Shown: piece by piece, positions 1-9,684 of the stretch
Layout: the number at the start of each line of letters is the position of its first letter
Numbering within the stretch: the first letter of the stretch is position 1
Assembly: GCF_009931695.1 (NCBI RefSeq)
Contig: NZ_CP048000.1
Location: forward strand, 3,737,501 to 3,801,500
Direction: 5' to 3'
Length of the DNA: 64,000 nt
From: Anaerocolumna sedimenticola
Lineage (GTDB): Bacteria; Bacillota; Clostridia; Lachnospirales; Lachnospiraceae
Made by a program: the position numbers and the translations under genes
Notes under the pieces: model-generated
Databases searched by the model: none
The model's input: the letters and a program-made list of their open reading frames with translations, nothing else
What the model was told of the DNA's origin: nothing

Positions 1-3000
1 CATGGCTTTAAATCATTCGCCAATAAAATAACATTTGAGTTTCACGATGGTATTACAGGTATAGTAGGGCCAAACGGCAGCGGCAAAAGTAATGTTGCGG
101 ATGCCGTTCGCTGGGTTTTAGGTGAGCAAAGTGCAAAGCAGTTAAGAGGTGCCAAGATGGAGGATATTATATTCTCCGGTACGGAAACCAGAAAGTCCAT
201 GGGATATGCTTATGTTGCTATAACCCTTAATAACTCAGATCATAAGCTGCCAATTGAATTTGATGAAGTAACAGTAGCAAGAAGAGTTTACCGATCCGGT
301 GAAAGTGAATATTTAATTAATGGAAATAGCTGCAGACTGCGTGATGTGCAAGACTTATTTCTGGATACCGGTATTGGTAAAGAAGGTTATTCTATCATTG
401 GACAAGGTCAGATTGATAAAATTCTGAGCGGAAAACCGGAAGACAGAAGAGAACTTTTTGATGAAGCAGCCGGTATTGTAAAATTCAAAAAAAGGAAACA
501 AACGGCTGAAAAAAACCTGGAAGAAGAGAAACAAAATCTATATCGAATTAATGATATTCTGTCTGAAATCGAAAAGCAGATAGGTCCCTTGGAACAACAA
601 TCTGCTGTCGCAAAGGAATATCTTAAGCTCCGTGATCAATTGAGAATTCTGGAAGTAAACTTATTCCTTTTGGAAAATGAAAAAATGGAGGAATCCAAAA
701 AACAAATCGAAGATAAAATTAAGATTGTTCAGGACTCTTTACTAACCAGTAATAAAAATTATGAAAATATAAAAGAAGAATATGAAAAACTTGAATTACA
801 GATAGAAAAAATAAATGAGGAATTGGAACAATATAAAAACGCTTTAAGTGAATGTAAACTGGCTAAAGAAAAACAGGAAGGAAAAATAAAGGTTTTAAAC
901 GAGCAGATCCTGTCTGTTAAACAAAATGACAGGCACTATGAGTCAAGAATTCAGACAATTAACGATGAAATCAGGTTAAGAAAAGAAGAACAGGAAAGTT
1001 ATATTAAAGAAAAAAAAGAACTTGATTCAAAGCTTGATTTATTAGACGAGGAACAAGCAGCCGTTACAAATGAACTTGAGAATATTCGATTCAATATATC
1101 TGGTTACACCAAACAAATTGAAGAATGTAATGGTGAAATCTTTGAATTTCTTAGTGAAAATTCAACTATCAAAACTAACCTGCAAAGATATGAAACCATA
1201 TTGGAACAAAATAATATCAAAAAGGTGGAATTAAATCAGAAGCTTTTGCGAAATAAAAGTGAAGAAGCTTTTATTGATATTGCTATATCCGAGCAACAGG
1301 AAAAATTGCGGAAACTAAAAGAGCAAATAAAGGCAATAGATTCAGAAAATAAAGAGTTCGAAACATCCGTAACGGTTTTACAGGAAGAAATAGACCTATT
1401 CACAAAGCAGATAACAGAGAATCAGCAGAAGTTCCATCAGGAAAAATCTAAATTGGAATCCTTACGGAACCTGACCGAACGGTATGAAGGATATGGCAAT
1501 AGTATTAAGAAAGTAATGGAAAGAAAAGAGGCCCAGTCGGGTATCATTGGTGTTGTGGCTGATATTATCAAGGTAGAACCGAAATATGAGACAGCAATTG
1601 AGACCGCATTAGGCGGAAATATACAAAATATTGTTACTGATAATGAAGAGACAGCAAAAAGTTTAATTGAGTATTTAAAGACTAATAAATTCGGCAGAGC
1701 AACTTTCTTGCCTTTAACCAGTGTTACCGCCAGGGATATGATTAATAATGATAAAGTATTATCAGAAGACGGTGTATTAGGACTTGCCAATACTTTAGTA
1801 GTTACCGAATCCAGATTCAGCGGGCTTATGTCTAACCTGCTGGGCAGGAGTATTGTTGTCGATAATATTGAACATGCTTTAAAATTAGCCAGAAAATATA
1901 ACTATACCCTAAGAATTGTCACATTAGACGGTGAATTATTAAATCCAGGAGGTTCCTTATCCGGTGGTGCATATAAAAATTCCAGTAATTTACTTAGCCG
2001 CCGCCGGGAAATAGAGGAGCTGGGTGCAGCCGTTCGGGAATTGGAAAGTACCACACTTAAGTTGAATTCCGAAAAAGAAAATAAAAAGAAGGAACGGAAT
2101 CTCGCCAGAAACCGGATAGAGAATAATAAAGTTACTTTACAGGATTTTTATCTGAATCAGAATACGATAACAATGAATCTGAATCAGGAATTAAAAAAGA
2201 AAGAAGAAGGTAAGGTAATTTACGAAGAATTTACAAATGAAATAAAAGAAATTGAACAACAAAGTATAGAATTAAATAGAAATATCAATAAATTAAAGGA
2301 ATCCTTACAATCAAACGAGTTAAAGAGTAAAGAAAATGAAACAAAAATAGAAGAAATTAATAAAAAACTGGAATCAGAAAAAGTTCTGGAAAATAAACTA
2401 GTTGAAAAAGGGGCTTCCATCCGTGTTGATTTTTCAGCTCTGGAACAGCGAAATCAAAATACGTTGGAACACATCAAACGTATAAAACGGGAATTAGAGA
2501 AACTCTATGAAGAAGAAACAACGCTGAATGCTAACAAGAAAGATGCAGCCGTTCAAGTAGATGAAAAACAGGAGCAGATTAAAAATACAGAAGCAGAGAT
2601 AGAAAAATACTCGAATCAGGCTAAGGATTTTGAAGGTAAGATAACAGGTTTAAATGAGGTTAAAGAGGACATATCTAAAAATCATAAAAATTTCTTCCAG
2701 AAAAGAGAAGAATTAGCCAAAGAAATCAATGATTTGGATAAAGAGGTATTTCGTTTAACAAATCAATTAGAAAAACTTTCCGAACAATGTGATGAAAAAA
2801 TAAATTATATCTGGGAAGAATATGAACTTACACTTCATACTGCAATGGAATTTAAATCGGATTCCGTTGATAATATGCCTCAAGCCAAGAAGAATATTTC
2901 TGATATGAAAGGAAAAATTAAAAATCTTGGTGATGTTAATGTTAACGCCATTGAAGATTATAAGAATTTATCCGAACGGTATACATTCTTAAAAAATCAA

Positions 3001-3537
3001 AGAGATGATTTATTAAAAGCAGAAGAAACGTTATTAGGAATTATTAAAGAACTGGATGATGAAATGAGAAAACAGTTTGAAGAGAAATTTCATTCCATTC
3101 GCTTACAGTTTGATGCTGTTTTTAAAGAATTATTCGGAGGCGGAAAAGCAACGCTGGAATTGACGGAAGAGGAAGACATTTTAGAGGCAGGTATTATTAT
3201 AACTTCCCAACCGCCTGGTAAGAAACTGCAGAATATGATGCAGCTATCCGGTGGTGAAAAAGCTTTAACTGCAATTTCTTTATTATTTGCCATACAGAAT
3301 TTAAAACCCTCACCTTTCTGTCTGCTGGACGAAATTGAAGCGGCTTTAGATGATTCAAACGTTAAGCGTTTTGCAAAATATCTACATAAATTAACAAAAG
3401 ATACCCAATTCATCATCATCACACATAGAAGAGGTACAATGGCTGCAGCTGATATTTTATATGGTATCACAATGCAGGAAAAAGGTGTATCAACTTTGGT
3501 ATCCGTTAATTTAATAGAAAATGATTTAGATAAATAA
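1..3537 (+). CDS. smc: Chromosome segregation ATPase SMC (5' end outside window)
   Basis: SMC dimers, with ScpA and ScpB, organise and help segregate the chromosome. The reading frame is open from base 1, and only about the first ten codons should be missing. The Walker A motif GPNGSGKS is at nt 67-90, upstream of the first in-frame ATG at 157, so that ATG is not the true start. A long coiled coil follows, then the hinge (about nt 1530-1970, starting near SGIIGVVAD), a second coiled coil, the ABC signature LSGGEKA (nt 3244-3264) and Walker B (CLLDEIEAALDD). All elements of a full-length bacterial SMC are therefore present. ftsY follows 20 bp downstream, the usual Firmicute rnc-smc-ftsY order, so rnc is expected just left of the window. 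Confidence 0.97.
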   Translation, partial: HGFKSFANKITFEFHDGITGIVGPNGSGKSNVADAVRWVLGEQSAKQLRGAKMEDIIFSGTETRKSMGYAYVAITLNNSDHKLPIEFDEVTVARRVYRSGESEYLINGNSCRLRDVQDLFLDTGIGKEGYSIIGQGQIDKILSGKPEDRRELFDEAAGIVKFKKRKQTAEKNLEEEKQNLYRINDILSEIEKQIGPLEQQSAVAKEYLKLRDQLRILEVNLFLLENEKMEESKKQIEDKIKIVQDSLLTSNKNYENIKEEYEKLELQIEKINEELEQYKNALSECKLAKEKQEGKIKVLNEQILSVKQNDRHYESRIQTINDEIRLRKEEQESYIKEKKELDSKLDLLDEEQAAVTNELENIRFNISGYTKQIEECNGEIFEFLSENSTIKTNLQRYETILEQNNIKKVELNQKLLRNKSEEAFIDIAISEQQEKLRKLKEQIKAIDSENKEFETSVTVLQEEIDLFTKQITENQQKFHQEKSKLESLRNLTERYEGYGNSIKKVMERKEAQSGIIGVVADIIKVEPKYETAIETALGGNIQNIVTDNEETAKSLIEYLKTNKFGRATFLPLTSVTARDMINNDKVLSEDGVLGLANTLVVTESRFSGLMSNLLGRSIVVDNIEHALKLARKYNYTLRIVTLDGELLNPGGSLSGGAYKNSSNLLSRRREIEELGAAVRELESTTLKLNSEKENKKKERNLARNRIENNKVTLQDFYLNQNTITMNLNQELKKKEEGKVIYEEFTNEIKEIEQQSIELNRNINKLKESLQSNELKSKENETKIEEINKKLESEKVLENKLVEKGASIRVDFSALEQRNQNTLEHIKRIKRELEKLYEEETTLNANKKDAAVQVDEKQEQIKNTEAEIEKYSNQAKDFEGKITGLNEVKEDISKNHKNFFQKREELAKEINDLDKEVFRLTNQLEKLSEQCDEKINYIWEEYELTLHTAMEFKSDSVDNMPQAKKNISDMKGKIKNLGDVNVNAIEDYKNLSERYTFLKNQRDDLLKAEETLLGIIKELDDEMRKQFEEKFHSIRLQFDAVFKELFGGGKATLELTEEEDILEAGIIITSQPPGKKLQNMMQLSGGEKALTAISLLFAIQNLKPSPFCLLDEIEAALDDSNVKRFAKYLHKLTKDTQFIIITHRRGTMAAADILYGITMQEKGVSTLVSVNLIENDLDK

Positions 3538-3557
3538 TGTAACAGGAGGGTAATACC

Positions 3558-4481
3558 ATGGGAGAAACAAAGAAAGGATTTTTCAGTAAATTAGTTGCCG
3601 GTCTGTCTAAAACCAGAAATAATATTGTTGCCGGTATTGAGTCCATTTTTAATGGATTTTCTAATATAGACGATGAGTTTTATGAAGAACTGGAAGAAAT
3701 ACTCATAATGGCAGACCTGGGTATTAATACGACGGGAGCTATAATTGAAGACTTAAAAAGAAAAGTAAAAGAGAAGAAGATAAAAGAACCAAAAGAATGT
3801 AAGGATTTATTAATCCAAAGCATTATGGAGCAGATGAAAGTCAGTGAAACTGCCTATGAATTTGAGAATAGAAAATCCATCGTTTTATTAATTGGAGTTA
3901 ACGGAGTAGGTAAAACTACTTCGGTAGGTAAGTTAGCCGGACAGTTAAAAGATAAAGGGAAAAAGATATTAGTTGCAGCTGCCGATACTTTCCGTGCTGC
4001 GGCGATTGAACAATTAACGGAATGGGCAAACCGCGCAGGTGTTGAAATTATTGCACAACAGGAGGGATCCGACCCGGCTGCTGTCATTTACGATGCGGTT
4101 ACCGCGGCCAAAGCACGTAATACGGATGTTTTAATTTGTGATACTGCCGGAAGGCTTCATAATAAAAAGAATTTAATGGAAGAGCTTAAGAAGATTGACA
4201 GAGTTATTACCAGAGAATATCCGGATGCCTACCGGGAGACTTTGGTAGTTTTGGATGGGACCACCGGACAAAATGCACTTGCCCAGGCAAAGCAGTTCAG
4301 TGAAGTTGCAGATATAACCGGTATTATTTTAACTAAATTAGACGGTACAGCGAAAGGCGGAATCGCGATTGCTATACAATCGGAGTTGGGCATACCGGTA
4401 AAATATATTGGAATAGGGGAACATATTGATGACTTGCAAAAATTCAACGCAGAAGATTTTGTAAACGCGCTGTTCAATTAA
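3558..4481 (+). CDS. ftsY: Signal recognition particle receptor FtsY
   Basis: FtsY is the membrane-associated SRP receptor GTPase that docks Ffh-ribosome complexes at the translocon. The 307-aa protein has a short N-terminal region without the long acidic domain of E. coli FtsY, the four-helix N domain, and the NG GTPase domain with G1 (GVNGVGKTT), DTAGRLH and TKLDGTAKGG. An AGGAGG-type ribosome binding site precedes the ATG, and the gene is 20 bp after smc, consistent with co-transcription. Its partner ffh is at 14.5 kb in the same window. Confidence 0.97.
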   Translation: MGETKKGFFSKLVAGLSKTRNNIVAGIESIFNGFSNIDDEFYEELEEILIMADLGINTTGAIIEDLKRKVKEKKIKEPKECKDLLIQSIMEQMKVSETAYEFENRKSIVLLIGVNGVGKTTSVGKLAGQLKDKGKKILVAAADTFRAAAIEQLTEWANRAGVEIIAQQEGSDPAAVIYDAVTAAKARNTDVLICDTAGRLHNKKNLMEELKKIDRVITREYPDAYRETLVVLDGTTGQNALAQAKQFSEVADITGIILTKLDGTAKGGIAIAIQSELGIPVKYIGIGEHIDDLQKFNAEDFVNALFN

Positions 4482-4497
4482 AAGGAGACAAAAGATT

Positions 4498-5718
4498 ATG
4501 ATGACATTGGATAAGTTTGAAGAAGCTGCAGAAACGGTCAAAAAGGTAACATTGAGAACAAAACTGATTTACAGTGATTATTTTTCGGATTCCACCGGCA
4601 ACAAGGTATATCTGAAACCGGAAAATATGCAATTTACCGGAGCTTATAAAGTACGTGGAGCTTATTATAAGATTAGTACCCTGTCGGAAGAAGACAGAAA
4701 TAAAGGATTAATCACAGCTTCTGCCGGTAATCACGCTCAGGGAGTTGCTTATGCTGCTAAAATGTACAATGCGAAAGCTGTCATTGTAATGCCTACAACG
4801 ACACCGTTAATCAAAGTAAACAGGACCAAAAGCTATGGGGCTGAAGTTATCCTCAAGGGTGACGTTTATGATGATGCCTGTCAATTTGCACTTAAATTAG
4901 CTGAAGAGAAAGGTTATACCTTTATTCATCCTTTTGACGATGAAGTTGTATCAACCGGTCAGGGTACCATTGCGATGGAAATATTCAAAGAACTTCCGAC
5001 GGTAGATATTATATTAGTACCTATTGGCGGCGGCGGTTTGGCAGCAGGTGTATCCACTTTGGCTAAATTATTGAATCCGAATGTTAAAGTGATCGGTGTT
5101 GAACCAATGGGCGCCAACTGTATGCAGGAATCCTTAAAAGCCGGTCATGTTGTAACCTTACATAGTGTTGAAACCATTGCAGACGGTACTGCAGTTAAAA
5201 CTCCTGGTTCTACAATATTCCCTTATATACAGAAAAATATTGATGAAGTAATTGCAATTGATGATCATGAACTGATTGTAAACTTCCTTGATATGATTGA
5301 AAACCATAAAATGGTGGTAGAAAATTCCGGATTATTAACAGTTGCCGCCTTAAAACATTTAAACTGCAAAAATAAAAAAGTGGTATCCATCCTTAGCGGC
5401 GGTAATATGGATGTAATAACCGTATCCTCCATTGTTCAGCATGGACTGATTCAGAGAGGCCGTATCTTTACCGTATCCGTTCTTTTACCTGACAGACCGG
5501 GTGAATTAGTGAATGTCTCCAGTGTCATTGCAGCAAATCAGGGAAATATTATCCGTCTGGATCATAATCAGTTTGTAAGTATAAACAGAAACAGCGCTGT
5601 TGAATTAACCATAACCATGGAAGCCTTTGGTCATGAACACAAAGATACCATTGTAAAAGCTTTAAAAGATAAAGGATATAATCCGAAGATTGTTCAGCCA
5701 AAGAATACTTACCGATAA
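4498..5718 (+). CDS. ilvA: Threonine ammonia-lyase (threonine dehydratase) with C-terminal ACT domain
   Basis: This PLP enzyme deaminates L-threonine to 2-oxobutanoate, the first committed step to isoleucine or a catabolic route to propionate. The PLP lysine lies in FTGAYKVRGAYYK; the glycine-rich phosphate loop is PIGGGGLAAG and the asparagine motif is SAGNHAQG. The last 75 or so residues (beginning near VSVLLPDRPGELVNVSS) form one ACT-like domain, as in the 400-aa ilvA/tdcB subgroup rather than the 500-aa E. coli IlvA. Start choice: two ATGs are adjacent (4498, 4501) behind AAAGGAG, so the exact one is open. It follows ftsY by 16 bp and ends at a strong terminator. Confidence 0.92.
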   Translation: MMTLDKFEEAAETVKKVTLRTKLIYSDYFSDSTGNKVYLKPENMQFTGAYKVRGAYYKISTLSEEDRNKGLITASAGNHAQGVAYAAKMYNAKAVIVMPTTTPLIKVNRTKSYGAEVILKGDVYDDACQFALKLAEEKGYTFIHPFDDEVVSTGQGTIAMEIFKELPTVDIILVPIGGGGLAAGVSTLAKLLNPNVKVIGVEPMGANCMQESLKAGHVVTLHSVETIADGTAVKTPGSTIFPYIQKNIDEVIAIDDHELIVNFLDMIENHKMVVENSGLLTVAALKHLNCKNKKVVSILSGGNMDVITVSSIVQHGLIQRGRIFTVSVLLPDRPGELVNVSSVIAANQGNIIRLDHNQFVSINRNSAVELTITMEAFGHEHKDTIVKALKDKGYNPKIVQPKNTYR

Positions 5719-5797
5719 GTGTATGACATCTTGTCAATAATATTTTATTAAAGTAGCAAATTATTAAAAATGAATAGCAGATTAATGATAACTTAGA

Positions 5798-5854
5798 ATT
5801 GTACCATTGCCTGTTTAATTATATAAAGACCAGACAATGGTACAATATTTTTTT
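5798..5854 (+). terminator. Rho-independent terminator after ilvA
   Basis: A 16-bp stem with one mismatch (5798-5813 with 5831-5846) encloses a 17-nt loop and is followed by a T run at 5848-5854. It closes the smc-ftsY-ilvA transcript. The rest of the 518-bp gap to recA holds a minus-strand coding remnant and the recA promoter region. Confidence 0.85.
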
Positions 5855-5883
5855 AACTCGCGTGAAATCAATCTATATGGCAG

Positions 5884-6021
5884 TTAATTCCGATTTTTCT
5901 TTAAATCGTTTAGATAAACCACATCTTCCAGAACTACATCATATTTTGGCATAACTTCATTATAAAATCCTGTAAGAAAATATTTACAGGCAGATAATCC
6001 TATGCTACAATTAATATGTCT
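5884..6021 (-). pseudogene. Possible C-terminal gene remnant in the ilvA-recA gap
   Basis: The minus strand has an open frame of about 45 codons ending at a TAA (5884-5886), with a protein-like composition (for example CKYFLTGFYNEVMPKYDVV, then LEDVVYLNDLKK). It has no start codon or ribosome binding site and is preceded directly by a stop. I read it as a possible decayed 3' end of a lost gene; the family is not recognised, and it may be chance. Confidence 0.25.
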
Positions 6022-6165
6022 TTATATTCTGATATGAAACATCTACAATTTTTATTTACACTTAATTCTTTTTATTTCACAATATAATCCCATAAAACTA
6101 CTTATTAAAACAAATATGAGATAATTGACACAACATCCAATGTGGGAGTACAAATGAATTCATTA

Positions 6166-6194
6166 TTGACAAAAAGCAGGTAATCAGTTATTAT
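6166..6194 (+). promoter_or_regulatory. Sigma-A promoter of recA
   Basis: A perfect -35 TTGACA (6166-6171) and a -10 TATTAT (6189-6194) are separated by 17 bp. Transcription should start near 6201, immediately before the LexA box. Confidence 0.85.
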
Positions 6195-6202
6195 TATAAC
6201 AA

Positions 6203-6214
6203 GAACATAAGTTC
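6203..6214 (+). promoter_or_regulatory. LexA (DinR-type) SOS box of recA
   Basis: The palindrome GAACATAAGTTC matches the Gram-positive SOS consensus GAACNNNNGTTC exactly and is followed by G, giving half of the outer CG pair. It sits at the predicted transcription start, 22 bp upstream of the recA ATG, where bound LexA would block initiation. recA is therefore expected to be DNA-damage inducible. Confidence 0.85.
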
Positions 6215-6236
6215 GTGAATGTAAAGGAGATTAATT

Positions 6237-7292
6237 ATGTCAAAGGAAGATAAAACAAGAGCATTAGAATCAGCATTAGCGCAGATAGAGAAACAATATG
6301 GTAAAGGATCTGTAATGAAATTAGGGGATACGGCTGCCCACATGAATATTGAGACAGTTCCCACCGGATCAATCAGTTTGGATATTGCATTAGGCCTTGG
6401 CGGTGTTCCAAAGGGTAGAATTATTGAAATCTATGGACCGGAATCCAGTGGTAAAACGACAGTAGCATTACATATGGTAGCAGAAGTTCAGAAGAGGGGA
6501 GGAATTGCCGGATTTATTGATGCGGAACATGCACTCGACCCTGTTTATGCTAAGAATATTGGGGTAGATATCGACAATTTATATATTTCCCAGCCGGATA
6601 ATGGGGAACAGGCTTTGGAAATTACCGAAACGATGGTACGTTCCGGAGCGGTTGATATTATCATAGTAGACTCCGTTGCGGCATTGGTTCCTAAGGCAGA
6701 AATCGACGGAGATATGGGGGATTCCCATGTGGGTTTGCAGGCCAGATTAATGTCACAGGCATTAAGAAAATTAACGGCTGTAATCAGCAAGTCTAATTGT
6801 ATTGTTATTTTTATTAATCAGCTCCGTGAAAAAGTCGGCGTTATGTTTGGTAATCCGGAGACGACAACAGGCGGTAGAGCTTTGAAATTCTATTCATCCA
6901 TACGTTTAGATGTACGTAGAATTGAATCCCTGAAGCAAGGCGGAGATATAATAGGTAATAGGACAAGAATTAAAGTTGTTAAGAATAAGATTGCACCTCC
7001 GTTTAAAGAAGCTGAATTTGATATTATGTTTGGACAGGGAATTTCCCGTGAGGGCGATGTATTAGATCTGGCTGCTAACGAGAATATCATAGTCAAGAGT
7101 GGTGCATGGTATGCATATAATGATGCCAAGATTGGACAGGGACGTGAGAATGCTAAACTTTTCTTAAAAGACAATCCTGATATTTTTGCAGAAGTTGATA
7201 AAAAAGTGCGTGATAAATACAATATTGCCGATGATATAACTGATTTTCTAAAAACACAGAGGAAAAAGAATAAATTTGAAGATATAATTTAG
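6237..7292 (+). CDS. recA: Recombinase RecA
   Basis: RecA is the strand-exchange ATPase for homologous recombination and the co-protease that triggers LexA cleavage. The 351-aa protein has Walker A GPESSGKT at residues 67-74, Walker B ([12 protein letters not shown]), the L1/L2 DNA-binding loops around [10 protein letters not shown] and [15 protein letters not shown], and the [13 protein letters not shown] segment. Length and motifs are normal and no intein is present. AAAGGAGA precedes the ATG. It is controlled by its own promoter and LexA box and is followed by its regulator recX. Confidence 0.98.
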   Translation: MSKEDKTRALESALAQIEKQYGKGSVMKLGDTAAHMNIETVPTGSISLDIALGLGGVPKGRIIEIYGPESSGKTTVALHMVAEVQKRGGIAGFIDAEHALDPVYAKNIGVDIDNLYISQPDNGEQALEITETMVRSGAVDIIIVDSVAALVPKAEIDGDMGDSHVGLQARLMSQALRKLTAVISKSNCIVIFINQLREKVGVMFGNPETTTGGRALKFYSSIRLDVRRIESLKQGGDIIGNRTRIKVVKNKIAPPFKEAEFDIMFGQGISREGDVLDLAANENIIVKSGAWYAYNDAKIGQGRENAKLFLKDNPDIFAEVDKKVRDKYNIADDITDFLKTQRKKNKFEDII

Positions 7293-7335
7293 AAAGCATA
7301 TTTAGAAGATATTTGCGTTCCATATATAATTATTT

Positions 7336-7371
7336 AACCGGAGAAACTTGGCATAGCGGGTTTCTCCGGTT
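7336..7371 (+). terminator. Terminator-like hairpin between recA and recX
   Basis: A perfect 12-bp stem (7336-7347 with 7360-7371; AACCGGAGAAAC paired with GTTTCTCCGGTT) follows recA by 44 bp. The downstream T-run is poor (TCGTGTGC), so it may only attenuate read-through into recX. The same CCGGAGAAAC/GTTTCTTCCGG hairpin recurs in the dispersed repeats at 34.6 and 51.2 kb. Confidence 0.55.
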
Positions 7372-7445
7372 CGTGTGCATGGGTATACATTATTCATAAT
7401 GCTAGACTGATATCTTTTGGATATAGTTAAAAAGAAAGGAATATA

Positions 7446-8045
7446 ATGATAGTCACAAAACTAGAAGAAATTGATAAAGGGAAAGTAAAAGTTTATATCG
7501 ATAATGAATTCCATTTTTGTCTGTATCGTAAGGATTTAATGGTCTATCAGCTAGGAGAAAAAGATATAATATCTGATTTGGTTTATCAGGACATTTATAT
7601 AAATGTCATATTAAGAAGAGCGAAACAGAAAGCTTTGGCTATATTAAAGTATATGGACCGGACTGAACAGGAATTAATTCTGAAATTAAAGCAGGCAGAT
7701 TATACGGATAATATTATATCTGACGTAATTACATATATTAAAAAATATCATTATATCGATGATTTAAGATATGCCATTAGTTATATACGGTCAAAAAAAG
7801 ATACAAAAAGTAAACGTCAGATTTATGGGGAACTAATTCAAAAGGGCGTTACGAAAGAGAATATTGAACAGGCTTTTTGTGAAGAATATGAAGATGAAGA
7901 CACTGCATTACAAAAAGCAATAAAGAAAAAAACCCATGACATTAATAATTTGCCTGAGGAAGAAAAAGTTAAATTGATTTCCAGTTTATATCGGAAAGGA
8001 TTTCAATTGGATTCTATTAAAAAATATATAAATAGCATAGAATGA
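7446..8045 (+). CDS. recX: Regulatory protein RecX
   Basis: RecX binds RecA filaments and modulates their activity. The 199-aa protein shows the helical repeat architecture of the family: RRAKQKALAILKYMDRTEQEL, then YHYIDDLRYAISYIRSKK and a third repeat near the C-terminus. The N-terminal 60 residues are beta-rich (KVKVYIDNEFHFCLYRKDL), common in Firmicute RecX. A GAAAGGAATAT site precedes the ATG. It lies about 150 bp after recA, the usual neighbour, behind an imperfect terminator that could lower its expression relative to recA. Confidence 0.9.
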   Translation: MIVTKLEEIDKGKVKVYIDNEFHFCLYRKDLMVYQLGEKDIISDLVYQDIYINVILRRAKQKALAILKYMDRTEQELILKLKQADYTDNIISDVITYIKKYHYIDDLRYAISYIRSKKDTKSKRQIYGELIQKGVTKENIEQAFCEEYEDEDTALQKAIKKKTHDINNLPEEEKVKLISSLYRKGFQLDSIKKYINSIE

Positions 8046-8112
8046 CCTTAATTTTATTACAATTATATATTGTTAAAATATAATCAAAATTGAAGTTTTA
8101 TACATTTTAGTA

Positions 8113-8140
8113 TTGAAATTTTGGCAAAAAGGAATATACT
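8113..8140 (+). promoter_or_regulatory. Probable promoter of the carboxyltransferase operon
   Basis: TTGAAA (8113-8118) and TATACT (8135-8140) are 16 bp apart, giving a leader of about 50 nt before the first gene. A second -10-like TATAAT overlaps just downstream (8141-8146). Reasonable but not consensus. Confidence 0.5.
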
Positions 8141-8198
8141 TATAATCGGCAGAAAATTTGATTTTAATTTTACTAAATAGAAAAACGGAGGGCAGAAA

Positions 8199-9632
8199 AT
8201 GAATACGACAGCGCAATTGTCAGCAAGAGAAAGAATAAACTCTTTGCTTGACGACAATAGTTTTGTTGAAGTCGGTGCATTAATAACAAGAAGAAGTACC
8301 GATTTTAATCTGCAGCAGAATGAGGTTCCTGCTGACGGTGTTATAACCGGTTATGGAGTTATTGACGGTAATCTTGTATATGTATACTGTCAGGATAAAT
8401 CAGCATTAAATGGAACAATCGGAGAAATGCATGCAAAAAAAATAGCACATATTTATGATTTAGCACTTAAGGTAGGAGCACCGGTCATTGGCATTATTGA
8501 TTGTGCCGGTTTAAGACTGCAAGAAGCAACAGATGCCTTAGACGGATTTGGACAAATCTATTTAAAACAAACCTTAGCATCTGGTGTTATTCCACAAATT
8601 ACAGCAGTACTTGGTACTTGTGGTGGTGGAGCAGCAGTAATGACGTCCTTAAGTGATTTTTCATTTATGGCTAAAAACGGCGCTAAATTATTTGTTAATT
8701 CGCCAAATGCGATAGAGGGTAATTTTACATCGAAACTTGATACGGCTACTGCTGATTTTCAATCAAAATCCGGAGCTGTAGACTTTATTTTAGAGGATGA
8801 CGCAGCTGTTCTTGAAGCAGTCAGGGATTTAGTAAGTATCTTACCATCCAATAATGAAGACGATGCATCTTATGATGAATGTACGGATGACTTAAATAGA
8901 CTGGTTCCTGAATTTTCCGCAGCAATCGCTGACGCAGCCGTTGCTTTAGAGAAAATTTCCGATAATAATTATTTCCTTGAAGTAAAAGCTGAATATGCGA
9001 AGGAAATGGTTACAGGATTTATCCGTCTTAACGGTATGACAGTAGGTGCTATCGCAAACCGTACAGAAGTATTGGATGAGAATGGTAAAGTAACAGAAAA
9101 ATTTGACGGATCCTTAACAACAGCAGGTTGTTATAAAGCAGAAAAGTTTGTTCAGTTATGTGATTCTTTTAATATACCAATTTTAACTTTTACCAATGTT
9201 ACAGGATATAGAGCTACAATGGAAGAAGAAAAATCCATAGGTATTGCAACAGCAAAACTTACCTATGCATTTGCAAATGCAACCGTACCGAAAGTAAATG
9301 TAATAACTGGTAAAGCTTATGGAAGTGCTTATTTAACCATGAACTCCAAACATATTGGCGCAGATCTTGTTTTTGCTCTTGAGGGTGCAGAAATAGGAAT
9401 GATGGATGCTAAACTAGCTGCCCAGATTATGTATGAAAAAGATCCTTCTGCTATCGAAGCAAAAGCGGCTGAATATGCTGAACTTCAATCCAGTGCAGTA
9501 GCTGCAGCAAAACGTGGTTATGTTGATAGTATTATTGACGCTGCATCAACTAGAAAACATTTGATTTACGCATATGAGATGTTATTTACAAAAAGAGAAA
9601 GCCGTCCAAGTAAAAAACACGGTACTATATAG
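8199..9632 (+). CDS. mmdA: Carboxyltransferase subunit, 12S/MmdA type (acyl-CoA carboxylase beta family)
   Basis: This family moves CO2 between carboxybiotin and an acyl-CoA. The 477-aa protein has the two crotonase-like halves of the carboxyltransferase fold: an N half with the LGTCGGGAAV oxyanion region, and a C half with FTNVTGYRATMEEEKS and GKAYGSAYLTMNSK. Its shortness compared with the usual 510-520 aa and its neighbours (OadG-like anchor, biotin carrier, 5S-type subunit) place it in a transcarboxylase or decarboxylase complex rather than acetyl-CoA carboxylase. Which acyl-CoA it uses (methylmalonyl-, malonyl-, other) cannot be told from the sequence. GGAGGG precedes the ATG. Confidence 0.88.
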   Translation: MNTTAQLSARERINSLLDDNSFVEVGALITRRSTDFNLQQNEVPADGVITGYGVIDGNLVYVYCQDKSALNGTIGEMHAKKIAHIYDLALKVGAPVIGIIDCAGLRLQEATDALDGFGQIYLKQTLASGVIPQITAVLGTCGGGAAVMTSLSDFSFMAKNGAKLFVNSPNAIEGNFTSKLDTATADFQSKSGAVDFILEDDAAVLEAVRDLVSILPSNNEDDASYDECTDDLNRLVPEFSAAIADAAVALEKISDNNYFLEVKAEYAKEMVTGFIRLNGMTVGAIANRTEVLDENGKVTEKFDGSLTTAGCYKAEKFVQLCDSFNIPILTFTNVTGYRATMEEEKSIGIATAKLTYAFANATVPKVNVITGKAYGSAYLTMNSKHIGADLVFALEGAEIGMMDAKLAAQIMYEKDPSAIEAKAAEYAELQSSAVAAAKRGYVDSIIDAASTRKHLIYAYEMLFTKRESRPSKKHGTI

Positions 9633-9684
9633 TAAATCACATCCCTGATATAACTTGCGCAGGTTGCGCAGATGGGAGCAAAAT

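Noticed and set aside
7336..7371. recA-recX hairpin as a full terminator
   Set aside because: The stem is strong but the T tail is poor, so it was kept only as a partial terminator and repeat relative.
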